Below are positions 57,788-64,000 of a stretch of DNA of 64,000 nt, in pieces. This DNA comes from Pseudomonas nitroreducens. GTDB taxonomy: Bacteria > Pseudomonadota > Gammaproteobacteria > Pseudomonadales > Pseudomonadaceae. Each line of letters begins with the position of its first letter. Within the stretch, counting starts at the first letter, position 1. The stretch spans positions 248,001 to 312,000 of the forward strand of contig NZ_JACHLI010000002.1 of NCBI RefSeq assembly GCF_014204515.1. Direction: 5' to 3'. A program made the translations under genes and the position numbers. Under the pieces are notes generated by a model. The model had not been told where the DNA came from, searched no databases, and worked only from the letters and a program-made list of their open reading frames with translations.

Positions 57788-58723
57788 ATGCACACCGTGT
57801 TCGCCGTCGTCCTGCCGATCTTCGCGCTGATCCTGGTGGGCTGGCTGTGCCGGCGCACCAACCGCCTCGGCCCACAGGCGGCCTCGGAAGTGAACAAGCT
57901 GGTGGTCTGGCTGTGCCTGCCGGCGCTGCTGTTCAAGGTCACCGCCACCGCGACCTGGGCGGAAATCTGGCAGCCGGGCTTCCTCGCTGCCTTCACCGGC
58001 GGCTGCCTGCTGGTGTTCTTCGCCACCCTCATCTGGCGCCTGCTGCAGGGCCGCCCGCTGCCGGCGGCGAGCATCGATGGTCTCAGCGCGTCCTACGCCA
58101 ACACAGGCTACATGGGCATCCCGCTGTGCCTGCTGGTGTTCGGCCAGGACGGCCTGGAGCCGGCGCTGATCGCCTCCCTGCTGGTGGTCTGCGTGCTGTT
58201 CGCCATTTCGGTGGTGTGCATCGAGGTCGGCCTGCAGGAGGAGAAGCACATCGGTCGCGCCGCGTGGGTGGTGACCAAGGCCCTGGGCAAGAACCCGCTG
58301 GTAGTGTCGCCGATCATCGGCGGCCTCTGGGCGGTGACCGGCATCGGCCTGCCGGCGCCGCTGCTGCACTTCCTCGATATGCTCGCGGCCGCCACCACGC
58401 CTTGCGCGCTGGTGTCCCTGGGGCTGTTCCTGGCGCAACGGCAAGAGCCGCAGGGCGAGCCGGTCGGCGCCTGGCCGCTGGTGGCGATCAAGCTGATCGG
58501 CCAGCCGCTGCTCACCGGTTTCCTCGCTTACCAGGTGTTCGACCTGCCGCCGCTGTGGGCCGATTCGGCGCTGCTGCTCAGCGCGCTGCCCACCGGCACC
58601 GGACCGTTCATGCTCGCCGAGTACTACCAGCGCGAAGCGGCGGTGGTGTCGCGGAGCATTCTGGTGTCGACGCTGGGATCGCTCGTCACATTGTCCTTGT
58701 GCCTGCTGTGGATCGCTCGATAG
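57788..58723 (+). CDS. AEC family transporter (auxin efflux carrier/malonate transporter type)
   Basis: 311 residues, 10 hydrophobic segments. AEC signature: VVLPIFALILVGWLCRR at the start, SASYANTGYMGIPL in helix 4 and LAAATTPCALVSLGLFLA. Exports or imports dicarboxylates and small weak acids. The start at 57788 (MHTVFAVVLPIF) is the natural one; a longer frame has no ribosome-binding site. Divergent from a LysR gene, likely its regulator. Confidence 0.9.
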   Translation: MHTVFAVVLPIFALILVGWLCRRTNRLGPQAASEVNKLVVWLCLPALLFKVTATATWAEIWQPGFLAAFTGGCLLVFFATLIWRLLQGRPLPAASIDGLSASYANTGYMGIPLCLLVFGQDGLEPALIASLLVVCVLFAISVVCIEVGLQEEKHIGRAAWVVTKALGKNPLVVSPIIGGLWAVTGIGLPAPLLHFLDMLAAATTPCALVSLGLFLAQRQEPQGEPVGAWPLVAIKLIGQPLLTGFLAYQVFDLPPLWADSALLLSALPTGTGPFMLAEYYQREAAVVSRSILVSTLGSLVTLSLCLLWIAR

Positions 58724-58732
58724 CCGACCTTG

Positions 58733-58804
58733 CGCAGGAGCGGACTCTGTCCGCGACAGGTCCGCATTGCGCCGGAAGCCATCGCGGACGCAGTCCGCTC
58801 CTAC
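58733..58804. repeat. Palindromic repeat (GCAGGAGCGGACTCTG type)
   Basis: GCAGGAGCGGACTCTGTCCG with CGGACGCAGTCCGCTCCTAC. Seventh member of the 12983-type family. Confidence 0.85.
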
Positions 58805-58900
58805 GTATCCGTGGGCTTCGGTGTAAACCTGTATGAGCGAGGGAACGCCTGGTTCTTGCTCGCGATCCGCCCAGCTCCGGAGTCGCCGGAAAATCCGGAC

Positions 58901-58979
58901 GTAGGATGGGTGGAGCTTGCGATACCCATCGATTCCATGCACGGACAGCATGGGTATCGCTGCGCTCCACCCATCCTAC
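58901..58979. repeat. Palindromic repeat (GTAGGATGGGTGGAGC type)
   Basis: GTAGGATGGGTGGAGCTTGC pairs with CTGCGCTCCACCCATCCTAC; inside, GATACCCATCGATT pairs with GCATGGGTATC. A 79-bp element, the only copy of this type in the window; similar sequences are common in Pseudomonas genomes. Confidence 0.85.
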
Positions 58980-59000
58980 AAAAGCGCTCCGTGCAGGCAT

Positions 59001-59041
59001 AAAAAAACGGACCGGCCATCACGGGGATGGCGGGTCCGTTG
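59001..59041 (-). terminator. Terminator of the amine operon
   Basis: Minus strand: AACGGACCCGCCATCC, GGATGGC pairing as CCATC/GATGG, GGTCCGTT, then seven T residues. About 15 bp of stem with one bulge. It follows the permease stop by 89 bp. Confidence 0.8.
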
Positions 59042-59129
59042 CGCAAACGCAGGGGAGTGTCACCAGGGGTAGGTGACGCTCCAGACGCAGCCCCTCAGGC
59101 GTATGGCCCGAATTGCGTCAACGTTGCGA

Positions 59130-60659
59130 TCAAGCCGGTTCGGTCAGCGCGCCCGTGGCGCGCGCGGGTAGTTGGCGGCCGGAGATCCGGTGGGCGTCGC
59201 CCGCCGGTGCGGTGCCCTTGTCGTTGGGCTTGGCCAGCAGCATGTAGAGGAAGCCCACGCCCATCACCACGATGGTGGTGAGGATCATCGAGTAGTTCAT
59301 ATACCAGGGCGCATCCGGGGTGCGCGGCCAGACCATGTTGGCGATGGCGCCCAGGCCGTAGATCAGCGCGCCGATGTTCACCAGCATGCCCCAGGGACCC
59401 AGGGTGAACTGGCCGCCGGGGACCCAGCCGCGGGCGCGGGCGATCAGTGCGGCGATGACGATCAGCTGGAAGGCCACGTAGATACCGATGGCGGCGAAGC
59501 CAACGATGGTCGCGGTGGCGTCGGCCATGAACAGGCCCAGGCAGACGATCGCCGCCGGCACCACGCCGCTGACCACCAGCGCCGCGGACGGCACATGGTT
59601 GGAGGACAGGCGCTGCAGCACGCGGCTGCCGACGATCATCTCGTCACGGGCATAGGCGAACAGCAGGCGGCTGGCGGCGGCCTGCAGGCTGAGCACGCAG
59701 GAGATGAACGACACCAGCACCACCGCCATCACCAGGCGCGAGCCCACCGGGCCGAAGGCGTTGGCCAGGATGGTGGAAACCGGGTCGGTGTCCTCGCCGT
59801 TGAGCACCTTCTGCATGTCCGGCACGGAGAGGATCAGCGCCAGGCAGGCGAACATCGCGGCGGCGCCGCCGATGTAGATGGTCATGCGCATGGCCTTGGG
59901 AATGCGCGTGCCGGGGTTGGGGGTTTCCTCGGCGACGTCACCGCAGGCCTCGAAGCCGTAGTACTGGAACAGCCCGGCCAGGGAGGCGGCGAGGAACGCC
60001 GGCAGGTACGAGCCGTTGACGTTCAGGCCGTAGGTATTGAACAGCACGCTGAAGCTCTGGTGGCGCTCGAAGATCAGCAGGTAGCCGCCGACCAGGATCG
60101 CGCCGATCAGCTCGCAGAGGAAGCCGAACATCGCCACCCGCGCCAGCAGCTTGGTGCCCACCAGGTTGAGGCCGGTGGAGACCAGGATCAGCACCAGGGC
60201 GATGTAGATGCTCACCTCGGCGCTCGGCTCGAAGCCCAGCAGCGCCGCCAGGTACGGCCCGGCGCCGACGGACACGCCGGCGATGGTGGTGCACAGCGCC
60301 CAGGCATAGACCCAGCCCACCATCCACGCCCAGCGCTTGCCGACCAGGCGCCGCGCCCAGGGATAGACGCCGCCGGAGATGGGGAACTGCGAGACGATCT
60401 CGCCGAAGATCAGGCATACCAGCAACTGGCCCAGGCCGATCAGCAGGTACGACCAGAACATCGGCGGGCCGCCGGCGGCCAGGCACAGGCCGAACAGGGT
60501 GTAGACGCCGACCACCGGCGACAGGTAGGTGAAGCCCAGGGAGAAGTTCTCCCACAGGCTCATGCTGCGTTCGAAGTTGGAGCTGTAGCCCAGAGCAGCG
60601 AGCTGCTCGGCATCGGTATCGGTGACGCCAGCGGCACGCTTGGCAGGAGACCCACTCAT
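59130..60659 (-). CDS. APC-family amino acid/amine permease
   Basis: 509 residues, 12 hydrophobic helices. APC/ACT signatures: FSLGFTYLSPVVGVYTLFG, GLGQLLVCLIFGEIVSQFPISGGVYPWARRL, GFEACGDVAEETPNPGTRIPKAM, all of the amino acid-choline transporter branch. N-terminal ~30 residues are hydrophilic. In the operon with the demethylase (gap 110 bp, with a 9-bp GC hairpin at 60702-60727), so it probably imports the methylated amine or a related substrate. Start supported by AGAGGAAAC. Confidence 0.87.
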   Translation of the reverse strand: MSGSPAKRAAGVTDTDAEQLAALGYSSNFERSMSLWENFSLGFTYLSPVVGVYTLFGLCLAAGGPPMFWSYLLIGLGQLLVCLIFGEIVSQFPISGGVYPWARRLVGKRWAWMVGWVYAWALCTTIAGVSVGAGPYLAALLGFEPSAEVSIYIALVLILVSTGLNLVGTKLLARVAMFGFLCELIGAILVGGYLLIFERHQSFSVLFNTYGLNVNGSYLPAFLAASLAGLFQYYGFEACGDVAEETPNPGTRIPKAMRMTIYIGGAAAMFACLALILSVPDMQKVLNGEDTDPVSTILANAFGPVGSRLVMAVVLVSFISCVLSLQAAASRLLFAYARDEMIVGSRVLQRLSSNHVPSAALVVSGVVPAAIVCLGLFMADATATIVGFAAIGIYVAFQLIVIAALIARARGWVPGGQFTLGPWGMLVNIGALIYGLGAIANMVWPRTPDAPWYMNYSMILTTIVVMGVGFLYMLLAKPNDKGTAPAGDAHRISGRQLPARATGALTEPA

Positions 60660-60701
60660 CGTTGTTTCCTCTCAGGGGGTTGATGGGCAGAAGGCAATGT
60701 T

Positions 60702-60727
60702 CCGGCGGGCCTCACGACGCCCGCCGG
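60702..60727 (-). terminator. Hairpin between demethylase and permease genes
   Basis: CCGGCGGGC, loop CTCACGAC, GCCCGCCGG. No T-run; may lower permease expression relative to upstream genes. Confidence 0.5.
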
Positions 60728-60769
60728 TTCCCTTTTCGGGTTTATGGTTGTGTGTGCTGCGTGGCCTGC

Positions 60770-61786
60770 TTACTGGCCGTCGTCGAACTGCGAGAGCCAC
60801 TGCACCGCCTGCGGGTGGTAGCGGGTGAAGCCCTTGTAGTCGACCAGTTCCTGATTGAGGGACTTGAGCACGCGGTGCATGCGCTTGGCCCACGCCGGGT
60901 TGGTGGCGATGTCGGCCAGGCTCAGCAGGTAGGTGCGGATCGGGAACACGATGGCGTTGCTGCGCGGCAGGCGGTGCAGCGGCTGCAGCTCGATGCGCAG
61001 GTAGACCTTTTCCCCGGCGTTCTCGCCGGTCACCGTGGTGCGGTCCGGCGCCCACTCGGGCAGGGACTCGGCGGACACGTCCAGGCGCGGGTTGACGGTC
61101 AGCGACCAGTTCAGGCGCCGCACCGGATGGCCGTTGCGCAGGCGCAGGAGGAACTTCAGCGCGCGGTCGAGCATGCCGGTTTCCTTCACCAGCGGCACCG
61201 GGCCGTGGAACTCGTGCCAGGCCATGCCCAGGTTGAAGCGCAGCGAGTAGTCGGCGCGCTGGGTGGCGATGCCCGCGCCCCAGTACAGGTTGCCGTCGCG
61301 CTCTTCCTGCAGGACCCAGTCGCCCTGGGCCTGGCGGGTGACGTACTCCATCGGCTCGTACGGCAGGGTCGACGGATCACCGAAGGTGAAGGTGTCGTCG
61401 ATGTTCAGCAGCTTGTTGGTCCAGTGCCAGCGGGTGCCGTCCTTCTCCAGGGAGAAGTATTCCGGGTAGTCCTTGGCGTAGGACTCCATGATCAGTTCGA
61501 GCAGGTCCCACTGCGCCTCCATCATGTGCGGCGCGGAGACGTAGTGCATGCCCGGGTCCTTCTCCAGGGTGATCGCACGGTCGCGGCACTCGCTGATGTA
61601 ATGCTCGTCGATGTCGAACACTGCGCGGAAGGCATCGGTGCCCACGCTGACGTGCGGCTCCAGGTTCATCGAGTACATGTACTCGTCGTCCGGGAACGGC
61701 CAGGGCGCACGGTCGATGCAGGCCTGGCTGTTGGCGTAGGTGTAGTCGTCGCGGTAGGTTTCGTCGGGGCGGAATTGGATCGTCAT
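60770..61786 (-). CDS. DUF3445 heme-dependent oxidative N-demethylase subunit (dimethylamine monooxygenase type)
   Basis: 338 residues from the ATG at 61786 with GGAGAACG upstream. DUF3445/HODM proteins hold a PAS-like fold that binds heme and oxidatively remove a methyl group from dimethylamine, giving methylamine and formaldehyde. Visible family segments: FRPDETYRDDYTYANSQACI, PDDEYMYSMNLEPHVSVGTDAF and GMAWHEFHGPVPLVKETGML with His residues suitable as heme ligand. Encoded after the reductase and DmmA-like genes with 14 and -4 bp spacing, i.e. one operon. The assignment to dimethylamine is from family knowledge; the real amine could differ. Confidence 0.83.
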   Translation of the reverse strand: MTIQFRPDETYRDDYTYANSQACIDRAPWPFPDDEYMYSMNLEPHVSVGTDAFRAVFDIDEHYISECRDRAITLEKDPGMHYVSAPHMMEAQWDLLELIMESYAKDYPEYFSLEKDGTRWHWTNKLLNIDDTFTFGDPSTLPYEPMEYVTRQAQGDWVLQEERDGNLYWGAGIATQRADYSLRFNLGMAWHEFHGPVPLVKETGMLDRALKFLLRLRNGHPVRRLNWSLTVNPRLDVSAESLPEWAPDRTTVTGENAGEKVYLRIELQPLHRLPRSNAIVFPIRTYLLSLADIATNPAWAKRMHRVLKSLNQELVDYKGFTRYHPQAVQWLSQFDDGQ

Positions 61787-61800
61787 GGTCGTTCTCCGGC

Positions 61801-62769
61801 TCAGCAGTCGATGACCAGCCGCGAGCACTTGGCGCGCGACACGCAGGGCATGATTTTCTTGTTGGCGGCCTTGTCCTCGTCGGACAGCCAGTCGTCGGTG
61901 TGGAGGATTTCTCCGTCCAGCTCCAGGACGTGGGTCTCGCACATGCCGCAGGCGCCGCCGCGGCACAGGTACGGGATTTCATGGCCGGCGGCCTCGGCGG
62001 CCTCCAGCAGGCTCTGGTCGGGCGACACGTCGATGGTCGCACCGCTGCGCGCCAGGGTGACCTGGAACGCCTCGCCGACGCTGCCCTGTTCGAGGAAGCG
62101 CTCGTAGTGGATGTGGCTGTCGGTCCAGCCGTGGGCATGGGCGGCGTCGATGGTCGCCTGGATCATGCCCTCGGGGCCGCAGACGTAGACGTCGCTGCCC
62201 AGCGGCCGGTCGGCCAGCACGGCGCCGATGTCCAGGCGCTCGCCGCGGTCGTCGCGGTACAGGCGCACGGCGTCGCCGTATTCGCGCAGCAGTTCTTCAC
62301 CCAGGCGCGCGTGGGCGTCGCCGCGCACCGCCAGGTGCACTTCGAACGGCGTGCCGCGCAGGCGCAGCTCGGCCAGCTGCGAGCACACCGGGGTGATGCC
62401 GACGCCGCCGGCGATGAACAGGTGCAGGCGCGCGTGCTTGCTCAGCGGGAACAGGTTCACCGGGCGGAGGATTTCCAGCTCGTCGCCTTCCTTCACCACG
62501 TCATGCATGTGCTTGGAACCGCCGCGGCCGTCTTCCACGCGGCGCACGGCGATCTGGTAGGCGCTGGCGTCGTAGGGTGAACTCATCAGCGAGTAGGCGT
62601 TGCGGTAGGTGCCGCTGGCGTGGGGCATCAGCACCACGACGTTGCTGCCGCCGGAGAACGGCGTCAGGTGCGCGCCGTCGGTGGAGGCCAGGGTGAAGCG
62701 CTTGATCTCCGGGGTCACCTGCTCGATGCGGGTGACGCGGACATTCAGGGTTCCGGTGGACTGGCTCAT
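61801..62769 (-). CDS. Ferredoxin-NAD(P)H reductase subunit of the amine monooxygenase
   Basis: 322 residues. Class IA dioxygenase-reductase layout: FAD/FMN domain with RNAYSLMSSPYDASAY (RxYSL) and GGSKHMHDVV, NAD(P) site IAGGVGITPVCSQLAEL and YVCGPEGMI, then a C-terminal plant-type [2Fe-2S] ferredoxin with CRGGACGMCETHV and a last Cys in KIMPCVSRAKC. Passes electrons from NAD(P)H to the heme subunit. The ATG overlaps the DmmA-like stop by 4 bp (ATGA). Confidence 0.9.
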   Translation of the reverse strand: MSQSTGTLNVRVTRIEQVTPEIKRFTLASTDGAHLTPFSGGSNVVVLMPHASGTYRNAYSLMSSPYDASAYQIAVRRVEDGRGGSKHMHDVVKEGDELEILRPVNLFPLSKHARLHLFIAGGVGITPVCSQLAELRLRGTPFEVHLAVRGDAHARLGEELLREYGDAVRLYRDDRGERLDIGAVLADRPLGSDVYVCGPEGMIQATIDAAHAHGWTDSHIHYERFLEQGSVGEAFQVTLARSGATIDVSPDQSLLEAAEAAGHEIPYLCRGGACGMCETHVLELDGEILHTDDWLSDEDKAANKKIMPCVSRAKCSRLVIDC

Positions 62770-63365
62770 GTGTCGAGCTCCTCGGCTTGCGGCATCTCGC
62801 CAGGGACTTCGGCGTCGGCTTTTACCGCCTGGAAGGCGGCGAGGCGGCGCGAGTAGTGGTCGCGCACCACCAGGGTCACGGCGCAGTGCGGGCATTCGAA
62901 GACGCGCTGGGTGACGTTCTCGGTGTAGCCGTCGCAGTGCACGCACCAGACGCGACGCACGAAGGAGCCGGCGTGCTCGCGCAGCACTTCGTCCTTGTTC
63001 AGGTTGATCGCGTCGGCGGCCTGCATGGCGGTGCCGATGAAGCTCTCCGAGCCGGCCAGGTACAGGCGGGTGCCCATGCGCGACTGGCCCAGCAGCGCGT
63101 GCAGGTCGTCGACCAGCGCGCGATTGCTCGGGTAGATCGTCAGTTCGACGTCGGTGATGTCGCGCAGCGCGGCGAGGTGGTTCTGGCCGGAGAAGGATTC
63201 GGTGGAATACAGCACGCGGATCGGCGCGCGGCGCGGCATCTCGGCGAGCAGGCGAAGCATGGCGGCGCCGCCGCTGCCTTGACCGGCGATGATGTGGTGG
63301 TGGCCACCAGCGAGCGGGCGCAACTGGTCATAGACCGGCCGGCTCTTGATACCTGTGATGAGCAT
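62766..63365 (-). CDS. DmmA-like subunit of dimethylamine monooxygenase
   Basis: 199 residues. N-terminal Rossmann-like half (MLITGIKSRPVYDQL; HHIIAGQGSGGAAMLRLL; TRLYLAGSESFIGTAMQAA) and a C-terminal zinc-ribbon-like segment with two CxxC pairs, WCVHCDGY and FECPHCAV, the mark of the DmmA-like C-terminal domain. First gene of the operon, preceded by a sigma-54 promoter 93-109 bp upstream. It probably acts as the small regulatory/electron-handling subunit; its exact job in the complex is not settled. Confidence 0.8.
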   Translation of the reverse strand: MLITGIKSRPVYDQLRPLAGGHHHIIAGQGSGGAAMLRLLAEMPRRAPIRVLYSTESFSGQNHLAALRDITDVELTIYPSNRALVDDLHALLGQSRMGTRLYLAGSESFIGTAMQAADAINLNKDEVLREHAGSFVRRVWCVHCDGYTENVTQRVFECPHCAVTLVVRDHYSRRLAAFQAVKADAEVPGEMPQAEELDT

Positions 63366-63457
63366 TGTTCTTGTGTCTCCAGAATTGCCGGCGCTTGAAG
63401 GAAGCGGCGCCAGCTCGATTCGAGGACCCGTGCACGGTCACGGGTTGCAGGAGACAT

Positions 63458-63474
63458 CGCACAGACTGTGCCAA
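63458..63474 (-). promoter_or_regulatory. Sigma-54 promoter of the amine operon
   Basis: Minus strand reads TTGGCACAGTCTGTGCG: GG and GC exactly 10 nt apart with the full TTGGCAC upstream element; the -12 half is gTGCg instead of TTGCA. Predicted start is near 63447, leaving an ~80-nt leader. Confidence 0.75.
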
Positions 63475-63651
63475 ATAGTTAAGTCATTGAAATGTATGGA
63501 TAAATTAAAAATCTGAAAGCACAGGTGTAAGCAGAAATGACAACGCCTGTAGGCGGGGCTGCAGCGGTGGATTGTCGCAGGGGTGTTTCTTTCGGACGCG
63601 GGAAAGCGGCGTGACCGGGTGGCGCCGCATATGCATGGGCGGTGGTTTTCT

Positions 63652-63692
63652 GTAGGAGCGAGGGGCCCGCCTAGCCTTTGTTCGCGAACCTT
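63652..63692. repeat. Degenerate REP-like fragment
   Basis: TGTAGGAGCGAGGGGCCCGC ... TTCGCGAACC: a decayed relative of the element at 16557. Its central part no longer pairs. Confidence 0.5.
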
Positions 63693-63718
63693 GTCCTGCC
63701 TCGGTGCCTGCGGCTGCC

Positions 63719-63857
63719 CTCACCCCAGCCCTCTCCCGGAGGGAGAGGGGGCCGTCTGGAGCGCGCTGAAAGCTGGGAGTCAGCCGGCGAGCTCATAGGG
63801 TGAAGCCACGCCGATCAGTCCCCTCTCCCTCTGGGAGAGGGTTAGGGTGAGGGGCTT
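63719..63857. repeat. Paired inverted repeat (CCCTCACCC...GGGAGAGGG family), copy 5
   Basis: Left arm 63719-63749, right arm 63820-63857. The arms match copy 1 in xdhB (CTCTCCCGGAGGGAGAG; CTCTCCCTCTGGGAGAG) better than copies 2 and 3, so copies 1 and 5 form a second subtype; spacers differ. Confidence 0.88.
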
Positions 63858-63887
63858 TGGGACAAGGTGTGCTATGTCAGGCGGCGC

Positions 63888-64000
63888 TCAATCATCCCGC
63901 TGCAACTTGCGGATCAGCGTGCCGACGTCGATGCCCAGGTGGATCGCCGCCTTGCGCTTGCTGCCGCACAGGCGCACGGCGCGCAGGATCACCTGGCGTT
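63888..64000 (-). CDS. C-terminus of a sigma-54-type activator (Fis-like HTH), truncated by window edge
   Basis: Only the last 37 codons are inside the window. They read RQVILRAVRLCGSKRKAAIH then LGIDVGTLIRKLQRDD and a TGA at 63888. This is a Fis/HTH_8 or TyrR-like DNA-binding tail, normal for sigma-54 activators (enhancer-binding proteins) with a central AAA+ domain. It lies upstream of the operon that starts at a sigma-54 promoter, on the same strand, which strongly suggests it is the dedicated activator. Confidence 0.8.
   Translation of the reverse strand, partial: RQVILRAVRLCGSKRKAAIHLGIDVGTLIRKLQRDD

Larger units (their letters stand above)
58724..59129. other. Intergenic region with two palindromes and a terminator
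   Basis: No gene. Holds repeats at 58733-58804 and 58901-58979 and the terminator at 59001-59040. Confidence 0.7.

Overview
The window is about 64 kb of GC-rich gammaproteobacterial chromosome. Gene content, codon use and gene order point to Pseudomonas, probably the P. aeruginosa / P. citronellolis / P. nitroreducens side of the genus; this assignment is inferred from remembered synteny, not from a search. Two blocks look like the P. aeruginosa chromosome: metNIQ - lipoprotein - znuBC/zur/znuA - nrdJab - thrB - polA - ersA - engB - cytochromes c5/c4 - dsbA - endonuclease - diguanylate cyclase, and glmR-glmS - cfa - folE2 - dksA2 - cobW genes - tonB1. No rRNA, tRNA, CRISPR array, insertion sequence or intact prophage was seen.

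Layout. 1-5.5 kb: truncated membrane sensor and the xdhABC xanthine dehydrogenase operon, whose xdhB carries a repeat-derived C-terminal tail. 5.8-8.3 kb: ahpC-ahpF peroxide defence with an OxyR-like site. 8.5-12.9 kb: cardiolipin synthase, amidase, small hydrolase, ChaC. 12.9-13.4 kb: a tandem array of palindromic repeats. 13.5-15.5 kb: tonB2-exbB-exbD. 15.8-16.7 kb: a lone BRO-type antirepressor gene. 16.7-19.2 kb: metNIQ methionine importer. 19.4-22.9 kb: Zur-controlled zinc importer. 23.4-26.3 kb: split B12-dependent ribonucleotide reductase. 26.8-36.7 kb: thrB, polA, a strong ErsA-type small RNA gene, engB, c-type cytochromes, dsbA, an endonuclease-like protein and a diguanylate cyclase. 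36.9-44.4 kb: glmR-glmS with an empty Tn7 attachment site, two MFS transporters, cyclopropane fatty acid synthase. 44.5-51.4 kb: zinc-sparing cluster (folE2, dksA2, two CobW/COG0523 GTPases, DUF1826, two small secreted proteins) with two clear Zur boxes, followed by Fur-controlled tonB1. 51.5-59 kb: deoxyribosyltransferase, Ca2+/H+ antiporter, a pair of paralogous lipoproteins, adenosine/adenine deaminase, SDR, LysR and AEC transporter. 59-64 kb: an apparent dimethylamine/N-methyl amine oxidation operon (DmmA-like protein, flavin/ferredoxin reductase, DUF3445 heme demethylase, APC permease) behind a sigma-54 promoter, with the C-terminus of a sigma-54-type activator at the window edge.

How it fits together: the zinc importer and the zinc-sparing cluster (22 and 45-50 kb) form one regulon read through Zur, and the two TonB systems serve metal and siderophore uptake at the outer membrane. 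The amine operon at the right end is the least standard metabolic unit. Intergenic space is heavily populated by at least three families of short inverted repeats, two of which have entered or touched coding sequence.
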